Assembly: GCA_007693385.1 (NCBI GenBank) | Contig: REDR01000028.1 | Span: 62,001 to 126,000, forward strand | Length of the DNA: 64,000 bases | Direction: 5' to 3' | DNA from: Anaerolineaceae bacterium | GTDB taxonomy: Bacteria > Chloroflexota > Anaerolineae > Aggregatilineales > Phototrophicaceae | Shown: positions 1 to 10,101 of the stretch, one piece after another | Layout: the number at the start of each line of letters is the position of its first letter | Numbering within the stretch: position 1 is the stretch's first letter | Program-made: the position numbers and the translations under genes | The notes under the pieces: model-generated | What the model was told of the DNA's origin: nothing | Database searches by the model: none | The model's input: the letters and a program-made list of their open reading frames with translations, nothing else

Positions 1-3000
1 ATTGTAGCCGAACTCGATCATGTGCGCAGGTATCAGGCCTTCAGGATTGAAGTCTTCGCCACCTTCAACAATAAGCATCACCCCGTGGAACGTCTCGCCA
101 CTCTCGACGCTGAACGTCAGACTGCTAAACGTGCCGGTGATTTCGCCATCGAATGGCGCTCCATTCCGGCCGCTACGCAGTGTTTCGCCGGTTTCGTCGT
201 CACGCAAGAACCAATTCGGTGCCGGGTCTTGCGGGACAGGCTCGCCGCCCACATTCACGAAGCTATAGATGTATGTACCGTTACTGTCCGGCACGCACAG
301 CAGTTCAGGCTGATAGCGTGGCGGGTTGTAGCAGTCCGCATTGTTGGCGGAAACCAGAGCGACATCGGCACTGCTGACTTCAACGCTGACGTTGGAGTAC
401 GGGCCGACGAACGTCTGCTCGAACTGTTCGGTCAGGTCGGTTTCGATGCTGAACATCGCCGTCCCGCCGCCGTTGATGGTATCCAGCGTGATCTCGATTG
501 TGGCTTGGCCGCCGACAATCGCGCCGCCTTCGTTACTGACGCGCACCGTGAACGAGCCGTTGGTGCCTTCCGGTTCACAAACAACCTCTGGCACGTAGAC
601 CGGCGGATCATAGCATTCGTCTAGCGTGAGCGTCGCTTCACCGACGATTGAACCTTCTGTCGTCGAGATTTGCGCCGTCAAGCTTTCAAAGCGGTCAGTC
701 ACGTCGATATTTTGCGATTCACCCGCGCCCAGTGTCAGCGCCACGTTGTTGTGGACTGTCTCGCTGACGCCGTTACGGATGCCGGTTACGGTGTAGCGCA
801 TCGGTTGATTCAGCGCGTCGCCGCCTTCATTGCTGAAGGTGAATTGGAACGCCCCGTTATCTTCCACACACACACCGGAGACGCTGTACGCCGGAGGCGC
901 ATAGCAGGTGTCATTGCTCGCTTCAGCCGAACGGACGCCCGGCGCACTCAGTACCGCGCTAACGCTGGTATAGGTGCCGGTGTACGTGTTGCTGAATAGC
1001 GGGCTAGCCGATAAGTTTTCGATGTCGATGTTGCGCGTGCTGGTTTCGCCGTCCTGATCGGTCAGGGTGATTTCTAGCGCCACGCTCGGATCGCCGTCCA
1101 TCATGACGAACGAACCACCGACGTTACGCGCTACCACGCTGAACTGACCATTCGAGCCGTCAACACACAGGACATCAAGCTCAAGCACCGGCGGGTTGTA
1201 GCATTCTTCAGCCGTAGCGCTCGCCACAGTCTCGCCGCCCGCGTAGACTTCAATCGACACACTGCTATAGCGGCCGGTGATGGTCTGCGGTGCTAGTACA
1301 CCACTCGATAGTTCGATGGGTGATTCGCTCTGCTGTTCGCCATCGATGAAGATCAGATAGCTCGGAACAGTGTCCACGATGTCGCCGCCGGAACGGTTGA
1401 CCGCTACACTGAACACGCCGTTTGAACCGCTCACACATTCGGCCAACGCCTCATATTGCGGCGCCTCGAAGCATGACAGCCCTTCGATGCCGGTCACAGC
1501 TTCACCATCAACCAGCAGGACGAGCGAGTCAAACTCACCGGTCACCGATAGCTCGACAGGGAAGGATGTGCTGGTGTTTAGCGTGCCGCTGAAGCCCGCT
1601 ACCGGCTGGCCTTCGCCAGTCTGGATTGCGTAGGTCATGCTCGGCGTACCGTTATCACCACCCACGAACGCGCCACCAGTATTGCTGATGGAGAAGTCAA
1701 ACACGCCATTGACGCCCTGACGACACACCGCGTTGTAGCTCAGTTGCGGCGGGTTGTAGCAGTCATCCAGCGTTAGCGATGTCTGGTTAACCGTGCCTTC
1801 TGCCAGATCAACGGAGAGCGTCACCGAAGCGAACGCACCCAGGAAGCTCTCAGGCAGGCCTTCCGGCGAACCGACGTATAGCGGATCGGGGTCAGCGCCA
1901 CTGACGGCTTCTGCGGTGACGGTCAAGACCGGCGCCACATTACCCGCAGGCTGGCTACTGTCATCAGTCAAGCCGAAGCTAAAGCTGAATTCACCCTGCG
2001 ACACACACGTACCGCTCAGTTGATACTGCGGCACTTCGTAGCAGTCACTACGCGCCACGCTGACGCTAGAGAAGACACTCTCGCCGTCGCCGTAGATGAT
2101 CTCGGCGGAAACGCTGGTGTAGCCTTCGATCAATGACGGTACATCGTCGCCATCAACCGCGCCCTGATACAGCGTCTCGGCGCTGTCGCTACCAACTTCG
2201 ATGCCGGTCACCGTCAACACGATGGACTCGCCGGGTAGCGGGTCGCCGCCGAAGGTGCTGGCCGACAGTTGGAACGAACCGTTGACATCATCAACACACA
2301 AGAGTTCAAGCGCCAGTGACGGCTCCTGATAACACTCGGTACTGGTCACGGTATTACTGATGTTGGTGCCACTGACTGAGGCTGTCGCACTCAGTTGTTT
2401 GTACTGGCCGAACGCCGGGTTGCTGTACGGGGTGTCGATCGGGCCGTTGAAGACCTCTTCGCCGTCGCCCGTCACTACTAGATTGACCGTCTGGCCGTCC
2501 AGCAGAGCGCCGCCGTCCTGCGTCACGTTCACGGTGAACGTGCCGTTCGGGGCATCCGGTGTACAGACGAGTTCTACGTCGATGGTCGGCGCTTCATAGC
2601 AGTTCGATTGCTTAGCCGTCGATCCGCTAATCGTACCTTCTTCAACGCTGGTGATCTGGATTTGCACCCAGCTTATGTCAAGCGGATCGGTCAGGAACTC
2701 GAACGGCAGGTCGCCGTAAGTGGTCTGGCCGTTGATCGCGTCACGCTCATCGCTGAACGTGATGGTGTAGTTGATGGCCGCGTTCGGGTTGATCGGGCTA
2801 CTGCTACCTTCGGCCAGATCGACGCCTAACGAGAACACACCATTGACCTCTGTACAGTCCGCATACGCTTGAACGCGCGGCGCGGTGTAGCAGACATCGC
2901 TACTGGCTGAACTGGTCACTTCACCACCCAGACCGCTCAGCGTCACAACAGTGCTGACACTGGTCGTCGGCCCGAAGTCCTGCGAGAACGACGTACCGAA

Positions 3001-6000
3001 GTCGGTGAATGTTTGCGCGTCCTGTCCGGCTTCCGTCACCTGTACCGTCAGGGTTTGACCCGGCAACGGCAGACGATTTTCGCTGGAAACACCGGCGTTC
3101 ACGGTGAACACACCGTTCTCGTCAGTACATTCAACGCTCGCGTTCAGCGACGGCGGCGCGTAACAACCCTTCACCATCTTGGCTGGCACGTCTAAGTCGG
3201 TGCCATCCACTGATAGCATCAGGCTACTGGTCGCCCACGACACGCTAATGCCGTTAGCAACGAGATCAGCCAGAGCGCCGCTAGTCACAACCGTGCCATT
3301 CGGATCAATCACGGTGTACGTCGCGCCGTCGGGCAGTTCGCCCTGCGTCAGGTTGGCGGAGAACAGATACGGCACGTTTTGATTGCCGTCCGTCGGATCA
3401 GCACACACACCACCCAGCCTTAACTGCGGCGGGATGTAGCAGGTGTCAACCTGTGTTTGACCATCGCCAGCAACCCGCAGGTTGTCGGACACGCTATCAA
3501 TCGTGATGCGTACCCACTGGATCGTCAGCGGTTCAGTGCTAAAGCTGAACGGCAGGTCGTTGTAAGTGGTCTGACCGGTGATCGAGTCGCGGCCATCGCT
3601 AAACGAGATCGTGTAGTCGATGGTCGTATCGCCAACCGGCGACAGGTTATCGTCAGCGACGATGCCGACGGTGAACACACCGCTTTGCTCAGCACATTCG
3701 CCGGTTGTGGCGACTGCTGGCGGCGCGTAGCAGTTGGCGCGTGTTACAGCGTCAACGCTGATCGGTGCGCCTTCAACGGTCAGGGTCAACGAGGCCAGCG
3801 TGGTGCTGACAGTCGTCGGTAGGGCGCTTAGCGGCCCGGACTCTAACACGTTGTCGGGGTTACCGGTCTCAAAGATCGTGTAAGTCACGCTGTCGAGATC
3901 GATGCCCTGCACGGAGTCAATGGAGAACTGGAAGTCGCCATTGTCAAGACAGGTCGAGCCGATGCTCAGTTGCGCGTTCAGTGTATTGGTGACCATGTGC
4001 TGGCAGAACTTATCCAGCCCATCAACCACGCCACAGGTCAGGTGATCGCCACTCGGACCGAACGTTCCGGTACCGGAGACTGACCAGCCGGGGACGGTGG
4101 TTTCGGTCACGGTGTAGGTCGTATTCGGCGGGACGATCAAGCCACGCGGATCAACCACGTTACCGGGGTTGCTGTATTCACAGCTCAGGCTTTCGCCTGC
4201 CCATGTACACACCGCACTGCTGATCTCGCTCTGAGCGGTGATCTGCCAGCCTTCCGGCAGGTCAGGCAAGACGTTGCTCTGTTCACCGCGAGGCGCTTCG
4301 TCGCCAAACTGCGCGACGACCCACTCTTTGTCAATCAAGATGTGCGTGCCACACGGATTACTGCCGGCGCTAGCGGTTGAACTACGTCCGAACAGACTCC
4401 AGACGAGGTTGCCGCCGTCGAAGTTAACGGTGAACGCGCTATCCGGCCAGAAGCTGGTGCGTCCGGTTTCAAACGTGCTCGGCTGACCACGATCCGCCGG
4501 TGACGGGCTGAAGGTATTGCCCGCAGAACCAGCCGCGATCTCTACCACGCTACCGGAGTTATTGACGTAGCCGAAGTGCGCCACGTATTCACCCGGCCCG
4601 GTTTGCTCGACACATTCGAGGATCGGGCGGACATCCGGCGCGGTACAGGTTGTCTGTGCCGTCACGTCAAAGTCTGCCACGCTCAAGGTCACGAGGCCAT
4701 AAGCGCCCGTTACCGTCACGTTGATCTGCTCATTCGCGTCTAGCTCGATGGATTGCGGCGAGAAGCTCGGTTCGCCCTGTGCCGATGTCACGGTGATGTT
4801 CGCCGCTTCGGTCATCGGACCGCCTTCGTTGACGATGGTGAATGTCGCGCCCGTAGCGTCACATTCGCCAGTCACGGTCAATTCCGGCTCAACGAAACCA
4901 CACGGCCCTTCGATGGTCGCGTTCGGCTCGCTAAAGCCCGGATGTCCCGGACGCTGGTCGGCTTCAAAGCGCAGGTTTTCGCTATCCGCGTATTGCGGGA
5001 ACGCGAATTCAGCAAAGTCGCCATTAGCGCCTAGCTGTACCGTGCCACTTTCAACCAATTCGCCATCTTCAAGCAGACGCCACTCGATCGGGCCCTGCAT
5101 GGCTTCGCTATCTTGGCCGTTGGTGATGGTGAATAACGGGATGCCTTCTGCAGTACACAGGCCATCAACGCTGATGCTGGAGCGATCCCAGCAACTGCGC
5201 TCAAAGACGCGGGTGATGGTCTGCTGGCGGAAGTTAACCTCAATAACGACGCCGTTATTGGGGATGACGTTGGCCTGTAGCGTGAACTGCGCCGATTCAC
5301 CACGCGCTAACGCGGCTTGTTCGGACAAGATCGCGCCCGGCGCACCGGTACGGCGTGTCACTACGACGGAGGCGCTTTCGCCCGCGTCCATGTCGCCGCC
5401 GGAGTTCTGCAACGTGATGAGGATGCTACCATCCGGCTGGCAGGAAGCCGTCAGTTCCACGAACGGGTTCTGCTGGCTGACCGTACCACCAACGGCGCGA
5501 CGTTGCTCGATGACGCCGGTTGATGTGCCACTCTGGATGAACATACGGATGAGATAGCTACCGGGTTGGTCGTAGGTGTAGCAGACCACATCGGCATCTT
5601 CCGGTGTATCTAACTGACCTTCGCCGCCGAAGTCCCAGCCCGTCACGACCACACCTTCAGCCGTTACAGACGACACACAGATTTGATTCCCCTCGGGGAA
5701 CTGCGTGATGAACGTCGAGCTTTCCTCGAATTCGGTGAACACGCGGACGGTATTGGTCGCCGTCAAGCTCAGGCCGATTTCGTTGGTCACAGTCAGACTG
5801 ACTTCAAACTCTTGACCGTCGCCCGTATATGTCGAGCAGACGACGCCTTCGTAGTTATCCGGCGTGAATTCGATGATCGTGCCGTTGGCGAGGTCCCATT
5901 GCCACGACACAATATCAGAACCGGTGCTGGATGATTGGTCATAGAAGCAGATTTGACCGCCACTGATGACCCCATACGGCTCGGCGTAGAAGTCGGCAGA

Positions 6001-9000
6001 GATGGCGCTATCCGCCGGGAAGACCGTCACGACGACTGTCGCTTCGACTTCCATCAACGAACCTTGCCCGCGAACCAGTATGGTGTACTCGGTCGGCTCT
6101 TGCACGCTTTCGCTGAACTGCCAGCTAACCGAAGCGGTGCCCTGTGCGTTGAACTGCACGCCGTTGATGAACCAAACCAGCGAGCTTTCGTCCACGTTGG
6201 TCAGTGTCGCGGTGAAGTTCACCGTCTCGCCGACTAGAACAGCCGTCGAGCTGGCGTCAACGCTGATCGCGTCTTCATCAGCGACGGTGATGCTGACCGT
6301 CTTGTGGCCGCGCAGGTTACGATGCGCACCGACCTCACCATCCAGACGGATGATGTATTCGCCGATTTCATCGTATGTGATGCAGACTTCCGGCTGGAAT
6401 ACGTCGCTGGTCACGGGTGACACACCCTGACCGTCGCCGCCCTGATCGAAGTTCCATGTCCAGACAACCGACGATTCTTCGACATCATCGAAGTTAGTCG
6501 TCGAGAGGTTGGTCACACAAACCTGACCGCCCGGCGGCACGCGGACTTCATCCGTCTCGAAATCAACATTCAAACGCCCAACCGGAATCGAGCGCGTAGC
6601 GGTACAGTATTGCGTACCGTCATCGCCCACAACTTCAACGCTCAGGTCATAGAAACCTGTCGTCAGTTGTTCCGACCAGACCGACGAATTAACCGATAGC
6701 GAATTCGACGAGGTGCGTCCGATTTCAACGCCGCCCAACGTCCAGATCAACGTGACCGGCGTACTGCCGCTTTCCACGTTGTAGTTGAAGTTGTACGTCG
6801 CGTTGGCTAACGGCGCGGTCCTCGAACCGGCGATGAATGTATCACAGGAGACCTGCGTCCCGCGCACAGCGATGTCATGCGAAACCTGACATTCTTCTTC
6901 GTTACCTTGATCGTCGAACGCGACGACGTAGTAAACGATGGTGTAGTTCAGATTGTCGTCGTCGTCAAACGTGAAGCCGAAGCTGGTGCTATCGCTCGAC
7001 GAGCCGACCAGTTGACCGGTTTCACTGTTGAACAGTTCCCAATCCACCGAGAAGCCACGACCACGCAAATTGAAGATTTCGCGGTCAGCGCGGGCGCGGA
7101 ACGTCACGGTTTCATCCAACAACGGGGTGAATGTGCCGTCAGGCGCTTCGCATCGTAGCGGATCGAAGCCGACTTCAACAGATGTGAACGGCGCGTCACA
7201 GGTGACGGTCTGGCCGTCAGCGCTGATCGAGCCTTGAATGGCGAAGCTACCGCCGGACTGCCACGCAACCGTCACCGACTGCTCATCCAGACCGCCCGCG
7301 ATAATTTGCGGGTTGCCGAAGAACTGCCAGCTATAGCTGAGCGCGTTGCCGTAGGCGCTGAGTACGTCCGCCGGAACGTTCAGGGTGTAGGTCACATCCT
7401 GACCGGGGGCGGCGCTACCGCTACCGACTAACTGACACGCCAGATCAGGCGCGGCGACGGTGACGGAGAACGTAGCCTCACACACAGCGCCGTCTTGCAG
7501 TTCAGCGCTGTAGCTGATGCTATACTGTCCGGCTTCACCCCACTCGATGCCCAGTTCGCCCGCGTCGCCACTGGCGATCACGTTGCCGCCGCCATCGACT
7601 ATCTGCCATTGCTGGCTGACGATCTCACGTCCGGCTAGGCCATCGTATCCGGCGCTGTAGCTGGTGCTACTGCCCGGCAGGACGAAATCCGCACCTTGAA
7701 TCACACATGCGAATTCCGGCGCGGTGACGGTAATCACGGCGCTATCTTTAACGCTACTGCCGCCCGCATTGCTGACGGTCAGGCGCACGATGTAGGTTCC
7801 AGCCTGTTCGATCTGGAACGATGTGTTGTAGTTCACGGTATCCGTCGCCACAACGGTATCTTCACCATTGGCGCGGAGGAACAACACCCACTCCCACGCG
7901 GTCACGTTACCCTGACTGGTGTTCGTCAGCGAGATCGTGCCACCGGCGCTGAGTTCCGTCGCGGAGACGGTGAAATCAGCGATGGGCGGTTGCTGGCCGG
8001 AAACGATGTTGACGAAACGGGAGTCCGCCGCCGTCGCACCCTGACCACTGGTGTTCAGTGTGACGCTATAGCGGCCTGCCTCTTCGTATGTGTGGCAGAC
8101 GACTGCATCATTATTCTGAACTGGCTCGCCACCATCGAAGAAAATCCATGTGGCGGTTTCGTAGTTCTGGCTGTTGTTACGCAGACAGACGGTGTACGCG
8201 CCGGTCTCATCGTCGAAGGTGATGCTCTCGACGCTGAAGCTGGCGGTCACGGTACCACCGGTGACGGCAGTCGCGGTCTTGATGACCTGCCCACTGGTCG
8301 CACCACCGGAACCGGAGACGTTCATCTCCACGGTGTACGTGCCGACGTTTTGTAACTCGGCGGTGTGCGGGCCTGGCCCTTCAAACGTGAATAGCACGTC
8401 GCCACTGGAATTCAGCACGCGCCATGACCACGTATCAATCGGGCCGCCGTTATCGGTATCACTGTTATCTTGCACGGTGATGATGAACGGTTGGCTGTCG
8501 CTCCACTCTTGCACGCGGGTCACGGTGAAGTCGGGGATCAACTCGCGTAGCGGCTCGTTGACGGTGACCGTCGCGCTGGCGGTTGCAGTACGCGGATCAC
8601 CTTCACCGGCGCGATCACCGGTCAGCGTCAGCGTGATTTCCCAACGGCCAATTTCGTTAAGTACGAAAGTCGGGTTCTGGTCGGAACTGGTCAGATCATC
8701 CGTCGATCCATCCAGCCACACGGCACGCCACGCATAGCTGAGCGTTTCGCCGCTTAGCGTGCTGGAAGAATTATTGGTGATGACGATTTCTAGCGGGGCG
8801 TCGCCGCTACCACGCGATACGGTGAAGTCCGGCAACAGGAATGTTTCCTGCTCTTCGGAGATTTCCACCGTCACTTCAAACGGTAACGGATCAATCGACT
8901 CCGCGCCTTCTACGACAGCACAGGTCAACGTACCGTTAACCGTGATGGTTTCTTCGTAGTCGCGGGTGAAGTCATCGCTGACGACGACATCGCCGCCGCC

Positions 9001-10101
9001 GAAGTCCCAGCTAAAGCTCTCGACGTTCTCGGACGATTCAATGAAGAAGCGTACCGTCAACGGAACTTCGCCTTCTGGCGACACAAACTCGATATTCGGC
9101 GAACACGAAGCGGAGATCACCTCGACGACTTCGATAGTCACCGAACCGGCGGTCTGCAACGTGCGCCCGAATTCGTCGGTCAGCGTCAAGGTGACGGTAT
9201 ACGTCCCTTCGCCCTCGGGGTAGGTGTGCGACACTTCCGACTGGTCGCCGGCGGTGTTGCCGTCGCCAAAGTCCCAGCTCACAGTGTAACCGACATCGTT
9301 ACTGCTGGTATCGCGGAATGTCACGACATCATCTTCAATCGAGACGACCTCGAATGAAGCGTTAGTCAGTCCCGGCCACGCGGATTCGGTGATCGTCAGG
9401 TTATCACTGACCGACACATCTTCCGCACCGTCGGCGCTGACGGTCAGCGTCACGGTATACGTTATCGGATCATCGCCCGGATACGCATAGGTGTGTTCGA
9501 CGTTTGCACCGCTTGCGGTATTGCCGTCGCCGAAGTCCCATGAATAGGTGAGTTCCAGATCGGACGGTTCAACAGTCGCCGAACCGTTAAACGTATAAAC
9601 ACCGGACGGACCGCCGGAGGCATCAAATGAAACTGAAGTGATGAGCGGGTCAACCTCTACCTGCTGTTGCATAGCGGCTGGCGCTTCTTCTTCAGTCGGC
9701 TCTTCGGTTGGCTCGTCCGTCGGCTCTTCCACTACCGGCTCATCGGTTGGTGGTGGCGGATCAGTCGGCGGAGGCGGCGGATCGGTTGGTGGTGGTGGCG
9801 GATCAGTCGGCGGAGGCGGCGGATCCGTTGGTGCCGGTGGAGGCGGTTGCTCTTCCTCCTGTGGTGGCGGCGGATCGTCTTTATCGTCCGCGTCTTCTGC
9901 TTCGTCGGCGTCGTCTAATCCACGACGGGCGGCGGTGGGTACCGGCGTCGGCACGATTTCAGTCGCAATAACGGCGACTTCTGTCGGCTCGGCGGCGGGT
10001 TCACCCGTACCACTCGTTAGGATGACAACTGCGCCAACCAGCAAGACGGCGACGAATACGACAATCGCCAATATCTGGTTAGTCTTCAAGTTGTTGTTCA
10101 T
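1..10101 (-). CDS. Giant N-anchored PKD/Ig-like repeat surface protein (partial, C-terminus outside window)
   Basis: The reverse strand is open in one frame from an ATG at 10101 to the window edge, giving at least 3367 residues. A GGAG (10109-10112) lies 7 nt before the ATG. The N-terminus is short and polar, followed by one hydrophobic segment (about residues 10-31) that looks like an uncleaved signal anchor. A Pro/Glu/Thr/Asp-rich stalk follows (to about residue 150, including a TDPPPPP repeat). Next come PKD-type modules with WDFGDG motifs (Trp codons at 9540 and 9276, variant at 9009) and more divergent Ig-like modules down to about 5500. A patch with a TVTETTVPGW motif near 4100 resembles SpaA/prealbumin-like repeats. 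The C-terminal part has at least 13 tandem modules starting with CYxPP. No catalytic motif was recognised. I infer an extracellular adhesin or scaffold. PKD and Ig folds are typical of secreted proteins, but the ligand cannot be told from sequence. Confidence 0.88.
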   Translation of the reverse strand, partial: MNNNLKTNQILAIVVFVAVLLVGAVVILTSGTGEPAAEPTEVAVIATEIVPTPVPTAARRGLDDADEAEDADDKDDPPPPQEEEQPPPPAPTDPPPPPTDPPPPPTDPPPPPTDPPPPTDEPVVEEPTDEPTEEPTEEEAPAAMQQQVEVDPLITSVSFDASGGPSGVYTFNGSATVEPSDLELTYSWDFGDGNTASGANVEHTYAYPGDDPITYTVTLTVSADGAEDVSVSDNLTITESAWPGLTNASFEVVSIEDDVVTFRDTSSNDVGYTVSWDFGDGNTAGDQSEVSHTYPEGEGTYTVTLTLTDEFGRTLQTAGSVTIEVVEVISASCSPNIEFVSPEGEVPLTVRFFIESSENVESFSWDFGGGDVVVSDDFTRDYEETITVNGTLTCAVVEGAESIDPLPFEVTVEISEEQETFLLPDFTVSRGSGDAPLEIVITNNSSSTLSGETLSYAWRAVWLDGSTDDLTSSDQNPTFVLNEIGRWEITLTLTGDRAGEGDPRTATASATVTVNEPLRELIPDFTVTRVQEWSDSQPFIITVQDNSDTDNGGPIDTWSWRVLNSSGDVLFTFEGPGPHTAELQNVGTYTVEMNVSGSGGATSGQVIKTATAVTGGTVTASFSVESITFDDETGAYTVCLRNNSQNYETATWIFFDGGEPVQNNDAVVCHTYEEAGRYSVTLNTSGQGATAADSRFVNIVSGQQPPIADFTVSATELSAGGTISLTNTSQGNVTAWEWVLFLRANGEDTVVATDTVNYNTSFQIEQAGTYIVRLTVSNAGGSSVKDSAVITVTAPEFACVIQGADFVLPGSSTSYSAGYDGLAGREIVSQQWQIVDGGGNVIASGDAGELGIEWGEAGQYSISYSAELQDGAVCEATFSVTVAAPDLACQLVGSGSAAPGQDVTYTLNVPADVLSAYGNALSYSWQFFGNPQIIAGGLDEQSVTVAWQSGGSFAIQGSISADGQTVTCDAPFTSVEVGFDPLRCEAPDGTFTPLLDETVTFRARADREIFNLRGRGFSVDWELFNSETGQLVGSSSDSTSFGFTFDDDDNLNYTIVYYVVAFDDQGNEEECQVSHDIAVRGTQVSCDTFIAGSRTAPLANATYNFNYNVESGSTPVTLIWTLGGVEIGRTSSNSLSVNSSVWSEQLTTGFYDLSVEVVGDDGTQYCTATRSIPVGRLNVDFETDEVRVPPGGQVCVTNLSTTNFDDVEESSVVWTWNFDQGGDGQGVSPVTSDVFQPEVCITYDEIGEYIIRLDGEVGAHRNLRGHKTVSITVADEDAISVDASSTAVLVGETVNFTATLTNVDESSLVWFINGVQFNAQGTASVSWQFSESVQEPTEYTILVRGQGSLMEVEATVVVTVFPADSAISADFYAEPYGVISGGQICFYDQSSSTGSDIVSWQWDLANGTIIEFTPDNYEGVVCSTYTGDGQEFEVSLTVTNEIGLSLTATNTVRVFTEFEESSTFITQFPEGNQICVSSVTAEGVVVTGWDFGGEGQLDTPEDADVVCYTYDQPGSYLIRMFIQSGTSTGVIEQRRAVGGTVSQQNPFVELTASCQPDGSILITLQNSGGDMDAGESASVVVTRRTGAPGAILSEQAALARGESAQFTLQANVIPNNGVVIEVNFRQQTITRVFERSCWDRSSISVDGLCTAEGIPLFTITNGQDSEAMQGPIEWRLLEDGELVESGTVQLGANGDFAEFAFPQYADSENLRFEADQRPGHPGFSEPNATIEGPCGFVEPELTVTGECDATGATFTIVNEGGPMTEAANITVTSAQGEPSFSPQSIELDANEQINVTVTGAYGLVTLSVADFDVTAQTTCTAPDVRPILECVEQTGPGEYVAHFGYVNNSGSVVEIAAGSAGNTFSPSPADRGQPSTFETGRTSFWPDSAFTVNFDGGNLVWSLFGRSSTASAGSNPCGTHILIDKEWVVAQFGDEAPRGEQSNVLPDLPEGWQITAQSEISSAVCTWAGESLSCEYSNPGNVVDPRGLIVPPNTTYTVTETTVPGWSVSGTGTFGPSGDHLTCGVVDGLDKFCQHMVTNTLNAQLSIGSTCLDNGDFQFSIDSVQGIDLDSVTYTIFETGNPDNVLESGPLSALPTTVSTTLASLTLTVEGAPISVDAVTRANCYAPPAVATTGECAEQSGVFTVGIVADDNLSPVGDTTIDYTISFSDGRDSITGQTTYNDLPFSFSTEPLTIQWVRITIDSVSDNLRVAGDGQTQVDTCYIPPQLRLGGVCADPTDGNQNVPYLFSANLTQGELPDGATYTVIDPNGTVVTSGALADLVANGISVSWATSSLMLSVDGTDLDVPAKMVKGCYAPPSLNASVECTDENGVFTVNAGVSSENRLPLPGQTLTVQVTEAGQDAQTFTDFGTSFSQDFGPTTSVSTVVTLSGLGGEVTSSASSDVCYTAPRVQAYADCTEVNGVFSLGVDLAEGSSSPINPNAAINYTITFSDERDAINGQTTYGDLPFEFLTDPLDISWVQIQITSVEEGTISGSTAKQSNCYEAPTIDVELVCTPDAPNGTFTVNVTQDGGALLDGQTVNLVVTGDGEEVFNGPIDTPYSNPAFGQYKQLSATASVSGTNISNTVTSTECYQEPSLALELLCVDDVNGSFQLSASTFGGDPLPGESIVLTVTGIEVGSDSAETLYQGAVDGDDVPSLIEGYTSVSAEIIYGDGESVFSSVSVARSDCYEVPQYQLSGTCVSQGEFSFSFGLTDDSSQPAGNVAPVLTVTAEAVSGADPDPLYVGSPEGLPESFLGAFASVTLSVDLAEGTVNQTSLTLDDCYNPPQLSYNAVCRQGVNGVFDFSISNTGGAFVGGDNGTPSMTYAIQTGEGQPVAGFSGTLNTSTSFPVELSVTGEFDSLVLLVDGEAVTGIEGLSCFEAPQYEALAECVSGSNGVFSVAVNRSGGDIVDTVPSYLIFIDGEQQSESPIELSSGVLAPQTITGRYSSVSIEVYAGGETVASATAEECYNPPVLELDVLCVDGSNGQFSVVARNVGGSFVMMDGDPSVALEITLTDQDGETSTRNIDIENLSASPLFSNTYTGTYTSVSAVLSAPGVRSAEASNDTCYAPPAYSVSGVCVEDNGAFQFTFSNEGGDALNQPMRYTVTGIRNGVSETVHNNVALTLGAGESQNIDVTDRFESLTAQISTTEGSIVGEATLTLDECYDPPVYVPEVVCEPEGTNGSFTVRVSNEGGAIVGGQATIEITLDTINGGGTAMFSIETDLTEQFEQTFVGPYSNVSVEVSSADVALVSANNADCYNPPRYQPELLCVPDSNGTYIYSFVNVGGEPVPQDPAPNWFLRDDETGETLRSGRNGAPFDGEITGTFSSLTFSVESGETFHGVMLIVEGGEDFNPEGLIPAHMIEFGYN
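333..3732 (-). repeat. Thirteen tandem protein modules of 89-99 residues starting with CYxPP
   Basis: Inside the giant gene a Cys-Tyr-x-x-Pro motif recurs in frame, with Cys codons starting at 3732, 3441, 3165, 2892, 2601, 2334, 2043, 1761, 1473, 1203, 906, 615 and 333. Spacings are 267-297 bp, all multiples of three. Variants include CYNPP, CYDPP, CYAPP, CYEVP and CFEAP. Each motif is followed 7-10 residues later by a second Cys and then usually an NGxF motif, and many modules go on to NxGG. One disulfide per module is a plausible inference. The modules are alike at protein level but clearly diverged at DNA level. Confidence 0.85.
9742..9832 (-). repeat. 21-bp tandem repeat encoding TDPPPPP stalk units
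   Basis: About four copies of a 21-nt unit encode Thr-Asp-Pro(4-5) in the giant surface protein, between its membrane anchor and first PKD domain. Pro-rich stalks of this kind commonly hold a surface domain away from the membrane. The plus-strand Gly-rich frame through it is a mirror of the Pro codons. Confidence 0.8.

Noticed and set aside
20-9223. Many plus-strand frames of 60-220 codons across the first 9 kb
   Set aside because: They are antisense to the single continuous minus-strand frame, have no domain character, and their Cys/Ser-rich content mirrors the repeat codons of the giant protein.
9742-9832. Possible CRISPR-like or minisatellite array
   Set aside because: The 21-bp units are contiguous without spacers and encode TDPPPPP in frame; no CRISPR repeats or cas genes are present in the window.
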